NCBI RefSeq assembly: GCF_031143425.1
Contig: NC_090445.1
Span: 822,838,817-822,902,816 of the forward strand
Direction of reading: 5' to 3'
DNA length: 64,000 nucleotides
Origin: Pleurodeles waltl
Taxonomy: Eukaryota > Chordata > Amphibia > Caudata > Salamandridae
Of the stretch, positions 46,901 through 57,660 are shown in pieces. The position numbers and the translations under genes are program-made. Each line of letters starts with the position of its first letter. The first letter of the stretch is position 1. The notes beneath the pieces are model-generated. The model ran no database searches and was not told where the DNA came from. It was given only the letters and a program-made list of their open reading frames with translations.

Positions 46901-47480
46901 GTTAAGTAAGTACTAGAAGGGGGAGGAGTGGGGGGAGGCAGTGGGCGTAGCTACTTTAGCTGGGAAGGAGATGCAGGAAGTGGAAAGAAGACATGGGAAG
47001 CATGTAAGGAGTGGGGAGACGTGGAGGGAGAAAACGTTCGGGAGGTCGGTGAGGGGGCTTGAAGAAGCAAGTGGGACACACAAAAAGTGGCTCTAAGAGA
47101 GAAATGGCACAAAAGCAAAAAGATGCTAAAAATGCAGAAAATGAAAGAAAAGCGCACAGGAAGGGCACAAGAGAGGCACAAGTAGATGGAGGGAGACAAT
47201 GAAAAAACAAGCACAAAGCAGGAAAAGCATTAAATAGGTGGTAAAAAGGAGCAGAAAGCAAGAGGCAAAGTAGAGAGAGGCACTAAGGCAAAAAAAGAGA
47301 GCAGAAAGCACAAAAAGAGGTAAAAAAGAGACAGAGGCTCTAAAGAGAGAGGACACAAGAAGCGGCGAGAAGCAGAATAGGGGCATGAGCAAATGTGAGA
47401 GGACAGCGCTTGAGAGAGGAGAGAAGCAGTAGTAGAAGGAGCAAGGCAGGAGCCTCGAAGTGCAAGGCCTTATTTGTAAG
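46901..47480. repeat. Purine-rich degenerate repeat tract
   Basis: About 580 bp in which the plus strand is dominated by A and G, with recurring GCACAAAA, GAGAGG and GCAGAAAGCA words. Minus-strand frames here are pyrimidine-codon artefacts. Such a tract could form triplex or other non-B structure. Confidence 0.7.
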
Positions 47481-50027
47481 GGCCAAGACTGGTCAGGAGT
47501 ACCTGTCCCATGTAAGTGGTCGGGGAGCTCTGCCTATTTAATTACTACAAGTTATCTTGTTTTTCGGAGTACAGGATTACTAGGTGTGAAAACAACAGAC
47601 CCAGTTTTACGAGTTTGAGCCCTCTACTGGTAAAACTGCAGAGGACTGCGGGTGCAGCCCAGCCCTCATCTGTACCCCCCACCACCCTATCTGCCCCAGC
47701 CCCACACCAAAACACCTCTGGGGGAGCAGATAACACTTCCCACAACCTGGACACAGGACTGGCATGCCCCCAGATGTATTGTAAGGAAACAATAACATCA
47801 ACTGTTAGTTATATAATCATTTGAAACAAGTTGTCTTTCGTACTATGTTTTTTAAGCATGTTTTACTTAGATGTTCTCATGTTACGCAAAATCCAAATAA
47901 AAATATTTAATACCACCGGAAAAAAAGGAAATTGTTTAAATGAGGGTTTCACCTAATTAGTGCCAGTGCAACCCCCAAATACAGGAAAAGCTACAAGTCA
48001 ACCCTTACAAAGTGCGTTCCACTGCACAGCAACGCTTGTTGCCTCCTTTTTAACAACATTGAACCTGTTTGAATTAGACACATTTTTTGTAAAAATCTTC
48101 AAATTGCGTTGCAATTAATGAATTATGTGGCAAATCCATAATGTGGCAGAAAATGTCTCTGTTTCAGGTTTTAAGGATGTAGATCTGCTCAAACGCCTTC
48201 AGTTCCTGAATGCCTACCCCAGTGATTATCTACGAAGTGCTGCAGATGTTAGTAATCTGGGATGATACAGGGGAAGGAAGAGAGAGAAACACCAGACTGG
48301 AGCCCACTATCAAATGGAATTGTTTCAGTCAAGGGGCAAAACTGTTCAACCTTGATGTTAAGTAGGTGGTTTACTCTCACCAGCTGGAAAACAAAGAAGG
48401 ATAGGTGAGTACAGCAAACCGGCCAGGGAGAAGAACATAATCACACATAAAGATACAATTTTACAAGTTTTGGAAGCAGAGATTGTCATGTTGAGCCTTG
48501 TTCCAACTAGAAATCCAGTCACTGCCACAAACACAACGGTAATATAGAACTACATGAGGCAAACACTCAATCAAAAGGTAACAAGGCAAAGGGAAATACA
48601 GAACCACAAAGGGAAGTACAGCCGGAACGAAAAAGGCAAAACACAACAGATGTGAGGAACGGACATGAGTGCGAACTGGTACCTAAGCAGAGAGAATCAA
48701 TGCAACTAACAAGTTGACGGCAAAGAATGTCAGCCCAGAATGATCTTACGTCTGCCATTGTTGAGCTAGACGTGGCCATAACACCAGGAAGAGGGGTATG
48801 GCATTTCTTGCAATTGGCAGTCACCACTGACCAGTGTGGTGTTGTCCCGGCATGGCAGCAAAAAGTCACCACACTGAAGTGTAAATTGGCAGTTTCTTTC
48901 AATGAGCATAATTTATACCTTTCCCCTGCTGATCACATAATTAAGATACCAAGTAATATTTTTCTCATTTCATAAATTATCAAAAAGTATGGATGTGGCC
49001 AGGCAAAAATTTCGAATGCATTGAGAAAGTTCCACCAGGACTGGATCAATGTACTCAAAGCCCCTCAGAAGTGTTTGGGCTTTTTTTAGTGTGAGTTGGG
49101 GCTATGCTATGCACTTTTACTCCTATGTAAGGGCTGAACCCCGTGTGGTGGGTATCCACAACTCATGATCATTTTTGAGGGAGGCTGAAAATGCGAAGGG
49201 AAAAAGTGTGCATGTCTTTTGTGCAGATTCATCTGATTACTGCACCAATACGCCATATGTTATGATTGGCTGTAGCAGTAGCAGTTATGCAACTGCGACT
49301 GTTCAGTAAATGCATTACAATAGCAAAAATCAGTGACTGAAGGGTTTGACCTTTTGGCCCTCTCTTTGTATGGGACATATTAGCTCTGAGACACAGTTTA
49401 AGCTGTCTCCAGGCAGGACTGAAGATGGGCTATCAGTGGTCGAAACTCCAGGGTGAAGTTAATTGGTCGGATATGGTGTAAATTCCTCATTTATGAGAAT
49501 ACCTTCAAGGTAGCAATACCTGGTACTAAGGTCCCATAACCCATGAATTGCTGATGCCCCCAGTATTTGTACAGGTTAAACCTGGGGGGGGGAGGGAAAT
49601 ACTGGGCACATTACAGGGATACTGGTAATTAGATCTTAAGTACTTTCAGTTTAAAGATCAAGGCCCATATTTAAAGATGACAGCAGCAAACAAAGGTGGG
49701 AATAGTATTTGCAGTTGTTTATATCTGCACTGGTTAACAATGCAGTGTTACCTGCAGTCCCTGGAATGTTGCAAATCGTTTTTCCACCAGCTTTAATCTG
49801 ATGGTAAAGCCAAGTGCAGGTGGCATTGAGGCAGTAATACCATGCATGCATCAGTCCCTTCTATGTTTATGCCGATCACTAAATCAGGTAAAAATATTCA
49901 TATGACACCTGGTGCAAATATAATGGGTACCTTGGTGATTTTGTACCCATTTATGTAGACTGTACATTAGACAAATGTGTGTTCATAAGTGCAGAACTAC
50001 TTCATATAGTCTAGATAGGTTTAGCCA
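47481..50027. other. No recognisable gene or repeat edge
   Basis: About 2.5 kb in which I find no domain-bearing frame. A sequence at about 47895 (CCAAATAAAAATATTTAA) followed by an A-rich run could be the 3' end of an unidentified element. A G-run lies at 49586-49595. Confidence 0.4.
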
Positions 50028-50029
50028 AC

Positions 50030-50425
50030 AGTGAAGGAAGTCAGATATGAAATCCTGGGAACAGCGCAATGGCACTCTCACACACTCAGGAAGGAAAGGG
50101 TAAATCTCAGTTAATTTAAAGTTCTGTCAGAGTTGCAAGATAAGGAGAACAGAGAAGAGAGGACATGAGTTCAAGGTTGCAGGTGTTGTGGTGTTTATGT
50201 GGAAATATATCAGCAAAGTGGCTTACTCTGTGACATTTTTTATTGCTTTTTTAAGATAGCATGAATGAGGTCATTGTAGTTTTTGAGTATAAAAGGAGCT
50301 TTCTGCGAGCAGTACTTTGAGATCAGCTTCAGCTCCATGGGGTTGACTGACCTCCCAGTCATATTGTGATTAAACCCATATTGTATTGCCAACAGAATTG
50401 GGTCTTTCTTTTTTCCTAGTCAACA
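50030..50425 (+). repeat. 5' LTR (3' portion certain) of a second ERV
   Basis: TATAAAAGG at 50288-50296 is a TATA box, ATTAAA at about 50370 a poly(A)-type signal, and the LTR ends ...GTCAACA at 50425 just before a primer site. The 5' edge is not determined; TGAAGG at about 50031 is one candidate. No matching 3' LTR is in the window. Confidence 0.7.
50288..50296 (+). promoter_or_regulatory. TATA box of the second ERV LTR
   Basis: TATAAAAGG lies about 130 bp before the LTR end, followed about 30 bp later by an AGTACTTTGAGATCAG region suitable for initiation. This spacing is normal for a retroviral U3/R boundary. Confidence 0.6.
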
Positions 50426-50427
50426 TT

Positions 50428-50447
50428 TGGCGAGCCAGCCAGGAGTC
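50428..50447 (+). promoter_or_regulatory. Primer-binding site for tRNA-Arg(ACG)
   Basis: TGGCGAGCCAGCCAGGAGTC begins two bases after the LTR. It is complementary over 20 bases to the 3' end (with CCA) of vertebrate tRNA-Arg(ACG) as I recall it. This fixes the plus orientation. Snakehead retrovirus also uses tRNA-Arg. Confidence 0.85.
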
Positions 50448-52565
50448 CAGTTCATCTTCACTCACTGCTACCAATGGACAACTGCCTGCCCTGACTGGAT
50501 AGATTACTGGGTGAGTTGCAGTATCCCTTGTTCTCCTACTAGCTTCTAGTTGAGTTTCAGCATTTCTAGCCCTCCAGTCAACTTCCTGTAGAGTCCTGTC
50601 TCTCCTCTTCCATCTTCTGCTGACGATCCTGTATTTCCTATAAAATAGAGAAAATAAGAAAGGTGGAAAAACCCAGTCTGGGTTTTTCTGAAGTTTTCAA
50701 GCATGTAACTTCATTTCAAGGTAAAGAAAGATGAATCACTTAATGGGTGCTCTACTAAAATCAATTAAACAAAACATAGCTTTGTCTTTTAAATAATTTA
50801 TGACCACAAGAACTAGTGTGATTTATCGTTTGGGTGGGAATCCAAGATACCGCTACACAGGCATTAAGGAAAGATGCATTTCCTGTAACAAGCACTCCCC
50901 TGAGAATTAGGAGATCGGAAATGGAGCACGTTTATCAAAACTATTATTGGCAAGAGATTCCACTAGAACACAAAGACGCCCTTTAGTCGAGTTGGTTGTT
51001 CTTGAGTTTGGACATTGCTTCAGAGACTCTGCGAAAGTATTGTAAAAAGAGGAAGAGACTTGTTCAGCCTTGTAGAAATGCATTCTGTGTTAAAAATAAC
51101 TGACATTATGCAATGTATGATTCTGCAATAGTTTATGCAAGTTCAATGTATTAATTAAGTAATTTGCTTGCAGCCCAGAATCCTAAAAACCAAGAATACA
51201 GTATTTTGAGAAATCAGAAGTCCTGACACACAACATGACATGCAGTCCAGGGTCCAGCAGCCCAATTCTGCAGTCCACGAAGCAGAAGCTGGTATTTTCT
51301 CTTTTTCTCTTCCTAAAATCCCTTCCCCTTGAGGACTAGCGAGAGGGCAATGTATTCTTCATTGTGGTCACGTTAGTCCTCACTGGGATTGGGGAATTGT
51401 CATCACCCCATCTGAACGCCTGAAATTCAGGTGAGTGGCTCGCACAGAAGAGAAAGTATAGAGTAGAAGTAGTGAGTCTGGGACTGGGCAACAGATGTTA
51501 TGTCTGATGTTTTGGTAAGGAGACGGAGACATGACTGATGCTGACAAGCTGTACTCTGAGCAAGGTCAGACTTCTGACTCTCAAATTCCCAGATTGAAGA
51601 CATTTGGCAGGCATTTAAGGAAAGACCAACCAAGGCTGAGGCATCAGTGTGAGTCTGACATTTTGGCAGTCGAGGCTCACGTCCCTAATGAGGAGGTGGC
51701 AGCGCGAAGGGGGTGGTGTGCAGGGGTGGGGGGAGGTGGCACAAAGGAGCGCATCTTAGAATTTATTATTTTTTTTAATTAAAAAAACGTATCTGCTCCA
51801 CGCGTGCCGCTCCTCTCCTCTCCTTCGTCTCCTCCCTTCAGACATAAGCTCCCAGCCAGCTCTGCAGCCAATCCTGACGCTGCCTCGAGTAGCATCAGGA
51901 TTGGCTAGGAGTGCCCTGGCTGGGCGCTCCCAAGCAGACTGGGAGCCTAAGCAGGCTCTCTCCAGCCCAGCAGCCGTTTTGCTGGCCTGGAGAGTGCCTA
52001 CAGCGCATGTGTGTTTGGCCGGCCCGAGGCGGCTGGCCAAACACACATGCGCTCTGAAGGGAGTACACAGTGAACTCCCCTTGGTGCTCGTCACCCCGTG
52101 GCCCCGCCCCGTCCACCACAAAGGGATAATTAACCATTTGTGGTGAAAGGTTTGCTGGCGGGGTGTGACGCTCCACCACCTATATGGAGGAGCTGCTGCT
52201 GCATTTTGGTAAGGGGATAAGCAGATGGTTGATGTCAGTTGACTTTACCCTAAGCACTACCAGACCCTTGGTTGCAAAACCTAACAAATGCATTAGTTTA
52301 TAAATGGATATCCCTCCATGAGTAAGGAGGGCACACAAAATTGTATAGTATATCATAATCATAAAGGAGACAGAGTTACTGAGTTCCCAACACCAGATAT
52401 TTGTCTCATGACTGCAAGACTTTGAGTTAATATTCCATATTGAAGTCTCCGGGTATAAAAGGGGGGTGAAGGTAGCTCCAACACCCTGGTAACAGGTACA
52501 GGTTGCCAACTTCATCTAGTTAAACTTGAAATTCCATTATAAAAGACAATTGATGTTACATTGCA
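50448..52565 (+). other. Leader of the second ERV, containing a foldback repeat
   Basis: About 2.1 kb between the primer site and the first gag-like ATG. About 450 bp of it (51,690-52,160) look like a foreign hairpin repeat. No other coding domain is visible. The unusual length suggests the element is rearranged or gag starts elsewhere. Confidence 0.5.
51690..52160. repeat. Hairpin-rich foldback repeat
   Basis: Consecutive stems: about 51867-51905 (GCCAATCCTGA/TCAGGATTGGC arms) and 52002-52053 (AGCGCATGTGTGTTTGGCC and its complement), plus weaker ones between. It is GC-rich, unlike its flanks. Boundaries are approximate and no target duplication was found. Confidence 0.65.
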
Positions 52566-52732
52566 ATGGGCTGTTTTCATAAAATGTTTTGTTATGTATT
52601 TAAGTGTTGTAACAGAAGTAAGAAATTTGATGAGACTCTACTACCACCAGAGTCTTACATACCAGCATATGTGGTCAAAAAGAAGGGTTACCCCATGACT
52701 ATGTTTTTAGACAAATTGCGGTTATATAAAAC
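52566..52732 (+). pseudogene. Start of gag-like gene of the second ERV
   Basis: ATG 52566 opens 55 codons beginning MGCFHK. A glycine in position two is compatible with N-terminal myristoylation as in retroviral matrix proteins, and several cysteines follow. The frame then runs into the LTR of the Gmr1-like element; residues after 52732 are LTR sequence. Assignment as gag rests on position after an LTR and primer site, not on a recognised domain. Confidence 0.5.
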
Positions 52733-54231
52733 TGTTAGACCTGACAGCCTTAGGGTGGTCACCCCTAACTTTTTGCCTGCCTCCCTCCACTTTTTGGACA
52801 CTGTTTTTTCTGGCTTTTAGACTCTGCACACTTTACCACTGCTAACCAGTGCTAAAGTGCATATGCATTCTCCCTTTAAACATGGTAACCTTGGATCACA
52901 CCCAATTGGACTATTTGATTTACTTATAAGTCCCTATTAAAGTGCACTATATCTGCCCAGGGCCTGTAGATTAAATGCTACTAGTGGGCCTGCAGCACTG
53001 GTTGTGCCACCCACCTTAGTAGCCCCTTTACCTTGTCTCAGGCCTGCCATTGCAAGGCCTGTGTGTGCAGTTTCACTGTCACTTCGACTTGGCATTTAAA
53101 AGTACTTGCCAAGCCTAAAACTCCCCTTTTTCTACATATAAGTCACCCCTAATGTGTGCCCTAGGTAACCCCTAGAGCAGGGTGCTGTCTAGGTAAAAGG
53201 CAGGACATGTACCTGTGTATTTTACATGTCCTGGTAGTGTAAGACTCCTAAATTCATTTTTATACTACTGTGGGGCCTGCTCCCTTCATAGGCTAACATT
53301 GGGGCTGCCCTCATACATTGTTGAAGTGGTAGCTGCTGATCTGAAAGGAGTAGGAAGGTCATATTTAGTATGGCCAGAATGGTAATACAAAATCCTGCTG
53401 ACTGGTGAAGTTGGATTTAATATTACTATTTTAGAAATGCCACTTTTAGAAAGTGAGCATTTCTCTGCACTTAAATCTTTCTGTGCCTTACAATCCACGT
53501 CTGGCTGGGTTTAGTTAACAGCTCCTTGTGCATTCACTCAGACACACCCCAAACACAGGGTACTCAGCCTCATTTGCATACATCTGCATTTTGAATGGGT
53601 CTTCCTGGGCTGGGAGGGTGGAGGGCCTGCTCTGACACAAAGGACTGCCACACTCCCTACTGGGACACTGGCAGACAGGATTGAACTGAAAGCGGTCCTG
53701 GTGCACTTCTAAGCCACTCTTTGAAGTCTCCCCCACTTCAAAGGCACATTTGGGTATAAAACAGGACCTCTGCCCTACCACCTGAGACACTTGCTGGAGA
53801 AGAAACCTGAACCAGAACTTGCACCCTGACAAGAAGAACTGCCTGGCTGCCTTAAGGACTCACCTGACTACTTTCTACAGAGGACTGCTGCCTTGCTGTT
53901 GCCCTCCTGCCTTGCTGAACTCTTGCCTTGCTGCAGAAGTGCTCTCCAAGGGCTTGGATAGAAAAATTTGACGCACAGCTTGTTCCGCTGTGAAAGATTC
54001 ACTGCACGCCGACCCGGAAAGACGCCGCTCGACCCCACGAGGAAAAGATCGACGCAACGCCTGCAGTGCGACCGGAACTTGAATGCACGGCCCGCCTGGA
54101 CAACGCCGCCTGACTACCAGAGAGTGGGCACAGGATAATTTGGATTGTGTGTGACTTACCCTGACTAGAGTGAGGGTCCTTGCTTAGACAGGGGGTAACC
54201 TGACTGCCAACCAAAGACCCCATTTCTAACA
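52733..54231 (+). repeat. 5' LTR of the Gmr1-like element
   Basis: The LTR is 1,499 bp, TGTTAGACC...TTCTAACA. TATAAA is at 53755-53760. Compared with the 3' LTR it has an extra 26 bp near 52970 and lacks about 70 bp near 53960. Otherwise it is about 95% identical by eye. Confidence 0.93.
53755..53760 (+). promoter_or_regulatory. TATA box in 5' LTR
   Basis: GGGTATAAAACAGG is conserved in both LTRs (60199 in the 3' copy). It is followed by a C/T-rich segment, as expected for an RNA polymerase II LTR promoter. Confidence 0.6.
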
Positions 54232-54232
54232 T

Positions 54233-54250
54233 TGGTGGAAGCGGTGGGAT
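54233..54250 (+). promoter_or_regulatory. Primer-binding site, tRNA-Leu(AAG)-like
   Basis: TGGTGGAAGCGGTGGGAT starts two bases after the LTR. It fits the 3' end of vertebrate tRNA-Leu(AAG) with one mismatch, from memory of that tRNA. Confidence 0.65.
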
Positions 54251-54388
54251 AGGACTTGTATTTGTGCAGTGACATACAGTAGCTAAGTATTTCACTACCT
54301 ACCCACAGTTGAAGGTCAACTTGATTTTGATCTCTTTTGCAAATTTGTTTTTTCCTGACAATTTTCTAAACCTAAATCCTCACTCAAT

Positions 54389-55770
54389 ATGTCTCTGGCT
54401 GGGTCTCAAGCAGGAGATTTTGACCTAGCCCTGTTGGAGACATATACTGTCAAACAGCTAAAAGGGTTCTGCAGGGAGATGAGTGTACCCACCCAAGGGG
54501 CCTCCAGAAAGGAGGACTTTCAAGTGGCGCTGAGGGCCTGGGCAGAAGCCCATTTAGAGGAGGATGCTGAGGAGGAGGAGCCAGAAAATGGCCCCTCAGA
54601 GGATTTTTTGCCATCAGTGGATGATGTTACCACTGCAATTGTGCCCCCTTCCAGACCAGGGAGCAGTGTCTCTGAGCAAGGCCTGACCGCAGAGGAAAGG
54701 AGAGAATAGAGGGAGTTCCAATTGCAAATGGCAAGACTTAAAATTGAGGCTCAACAGGAGGAAAGAAGGGCAGAGAGAGAAGCTCAAGCAGCTGAGAGAA
54801 CCTTGGCTGAAAATAAACTTTTGTTGGCTCATGAACTGAGTCTCAAGGAGCTGGATATTAAGGCAAGACAGTCTGAATCCAGCAGTAATGGTGGCAGCAT
54901 ACAGACAGGACCTGCTGGAGAAAAGAAGGTTCGTATACCCAAAAATGTGGTGCCCAGTTTTGTGGTGGGAGATGACATAGATAAATGGTTAGCTGCTTAT
55001 GAAGTTGCACTAAGGGCTCATGAGGTTCCTGAAGGTCAATGGGGTACAGCTATGTGGAGTAATGTGCCACCATTGGGGAGGGACACACTTCTCACATTGG
55101 ATAAACCAGATCAAAACACATACCCACTTCAGAAAGCCATTTTACTTGCCAAGTTCGGGCTGACCCCTGAGAAATACCGTCAGAGGTTCAGGGACAGCAC
55201 CAAACTATCCACCCAAACATGGGTAGATTTCTTTGACTTTTCCAGGAAGGCACTGAATGGATGGGTGCGGGGCTGCAAAGTAGATGATTACACAGGATTG
55301 TATCATTTGATTCTGAGAGAGCATATGCTCAGTATTTGTTTTACAGAGTTGCGCCAGCACCTAGTAGACAGTAAGCTGACTGATCCCAGGAAGATTGCTG
55401 AAGAGGCGGACCTCTGGACTAGTATCAGAGTGTCCAAAAAGGTCTCTGGGGGGATACCCACAAAGGTGGTCAGGGTTCCCATCAGAAGAAAGAGGGGGGA
55501 GAAAAACTTAAAAAACAAGGAGTTCTCAAAAGGCCCCCAAAATAGTTCCCAAGGGAGTAGTGGTAACCAGTCCCGGTCTGATTCTCAAAAGAAAGGTTTT
55601 ACTGACCATAAGACAGGGAGGTATGTATCCCACTGTGTAGAGTGCAATAAGTATGGGCACTCTGAGGGCGACTCCAAGTGTCCCAAGAGGGCACAGCCCC
55701 CCGAAGGAGGGCAGACACCTGGGTTGGCTAGCGTAGCGCTCGGGGAGGAGATGGTCCCAGTCAGTTTTGG
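54389..55770 (+). pseudogene. gag: Gmr1-like Gag with SCAN-like capsid
   Basis: ATG 54389 opens gag. Residues about 14-52 (LETYTVKQLKGFCREMSV...) resemble a SAP-like helix-hairpin. An acidic linker follows, then an in-frame TAG (54707-54709). The same phase then continues with a highly charged coiled coil (54722 onward). From ATG 54722, residues about 148-235 (KYRQRFRDS...WVDFFDFSRKALNGWV...LILREHMLS) match the SCAN domain pattern, which is thought to derive from Gmr1-like Gag. A basic region and a zinc knuckle C305-x2-C308-x4-H313-x6-C320 follow; the last spacing is longer than the usual four. The Gag would package RNA into intracellular particles. One nonsense codon breaks it. Confidence 0.88.
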
Positions 55771-56418
55771 GGAGCAGACAGAGGTAACCCTAGTGTCCCT
55801 GGGGGATGCAGAGATGGTGCCAAAAGCCCACATGCCTGCCAATACTTCCAAGTATAGACAGTGGGTCACCATCAACGGGCAAAGGGTGGAGGCTCTGTGT
55901 GACACAGGAGCCAGCATGACTACTGTCAAGGGTCAGCTGGTGTCAGCAGAGCAGCTCATCCCAAATACATTCCACCAAGTCATAGTTGCCGACCATCGTG
56001 AGAGCCACCTACCAGTAGCTCTGGTTCTAGTAGCTCTAGTACTCTAAAAGTAGCTGTGAGTCCTGCCATGCCTGTAGATTGTCTGTTAGGCAATGACCTT
56101 GAGCACACTACCTGGAAGGAGGTAGAGCTAAGGTCTCACTTGGAAATGTTAGGATTGCCTGAGTGGGTCTGCATGACCACACGGTCCATGGCTGACCGAG
56201 AGGAAAGTCAAGGGCGTCTGGAGCCTGGAACAATGGACCAGACAACTGCCAAGAGGAGGGGCAAGGGGCGCGGGAAACCGGTCCCAGAAATTCCCGCAGT
56301 GGTTGACGGGGTTCCTGAGGAGGAGGCCCCTGAGCCAACTGGGGAAGACATTGCTGCCCTAGGTGAACTACCTGAGCTTGCTGGCCCACCAGGGAGGAAT
56401 TCTGCACGGCGCAGATAG
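55771..56418 (+). pseudogene. pro: Gmr1-like aspartic protease and linker
   Basis: It is continuous in phase with gag. The retropepsin active-site motif CDTGAS lies at about 55898-55915, preceded by WVTINGQRVEAL. The partner motif DCLLGNDLE is near 56075 but in another phase. So a shift occurs in the repetitive GTAGCTCT/TAGTAGCTC stretch at about 56015-56045. A charged linker with ATTRSMADREE-type sequence leads towards integrase. A second shift lies near 56398. Confidence 0.85.
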
Positions 56419-57660
56419 AATGTCCCACTCTAGAGGGCATGAGGCAGCAAGCCTCAGCCCAGGCAGCAGGTGAAGCCTCTGGCGATCACCACATATATTG
56501 GAAGAATTATCTCCTCTACAGTGAGCCTAAGGTTCCGGCCATTGGGGCAGCGTGTGCGCTGGTGGTCCCCCAGTGTTACCAAACCTTCCTACTGGGACTG
56601 GCTCACGACATTCCCCTGGCAGGACATTTGGGGCAAGACAAGACCTTTGCTAGGCTTGTCACCCACTTTTATTGGCCCAGAATGACGACAAACTCAGATA
56701 CGTTCTGTAGATCTTGTCCTACATGCCAGGCCAGTGGTAAAACAGGAAAAAGGGTTAAGGCCCCCCTGATTCCACTTCCTGTCATTGGCTCCACCTTTGA
56801 AAGAGTGGGGATCGACATTGTTGGTCCATTGGACCCCAAAACTGCCCTAGGCAACAGGTTCATCCTGGTTTTGGTGGACCATGCCACCCGTTACCCAGAG
56901 ACAATCCCTCTGAGGACCGTAACTGCACCGGTGGTGACAAGAACTCTGATGGGGATATTTACCCAAAGGAGATAGTGTCTGACAGAGGCACTAACTTCAT
57001 GTCTGCATACATGAAGTCTATGTGGGATACGTGTGGTGTAAAGTACAAGTTCACCACACCCTATCACCCCCAATCTAATGGTCTTGTGGAGAGATTCAAC
57101 AAGACCTTGAAAGGCATGATTGTTGGCCTCCCTGAGGCCCTGAGGCGTAAGTGGGACGTCCTCTTACCATGCCTTCTCTTTGCTTACAGAGAGGTACCCC
57201 AGAAGGGGGTAGGGTTCAGTCCCTTTGAGCTCCTCTATGGGTACCCTGTCAGGGGACCCTTAAGCATTGTCAAGGAGGGGTTGGAGAAAGCTCCAAAGGC
57301 ACCCCCTCAGGATGTGGTCAGCTACATGCTGGCCCTCCACAGCCAGATGAACCACTTCTGGAAAGAGGCCAAAAGTAACCTTGAGGCCAGTCAAGAGGTA
57401 ATGAAACGCTGGTATGACCAGAAGGCCACCCTGGTAGAGTTTCAACCTGGAGACAAAGTGTGGGTAATGGAGCCAGTAGAGCCTAGAGCTCTCCTGGACC
57501 GCTGGTCTGGCCCATTTGAAGTGAAGGAGCGGAAAGGAGAGGCCACTTACCTAGTGGACCTCCAATCCCCTAGGAACCCCCTAAGGGTGTTCCATGTCAA
57601 CCGACTGAAGCCTCATTTTGAGAGGTCTGAAGTCAACATGCTTCTGGTGACAGATGAGGG
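56401..57660 (+). pseudogene. int: Gmr1-like integrase, one break in the core
   Basis: The zinc-binding part has HDIPLAGHLG and CRSCPTC (about 56607-56735). The catalytic core has Asp in VGIDIVGPLD, then Asp in VSDRGTNF and Glu in NGLVERFN with exactly 35 residues between the last two (D35E). A small deletion with phase change at about 56960-56975 separates the first aspartate from the second. The C-terminus has VWVMEPV...RWSGPFEV and FHVNRLKPH, a GPY/F-type module. It lies 5' of RT, the key structural oddity of this element. Confidence 0.92.

Noticed and set aside
47516..47824. 102-codon plus-strand frame
   Set aside because: Proline/serine-rich without any family resemblance, and antisense frames overlap it. 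There is no evidence for a gene.
50428..50447. tRNA gene (matches the tRNA-Arg 3' end)
   Set aside because: Only the terminal 20 bases are present, in reverse complement and directly after an LTR. It is a primer-binding site; no tRNA body is present.
52566..52820. 84-codon open frame starting MGCFHK
   Set aside because: Only the first 55 codons belong to the ERV; the rest is the start of the Gmr1-like LTR. It is reported as a truncated gag-like start, not a gene.
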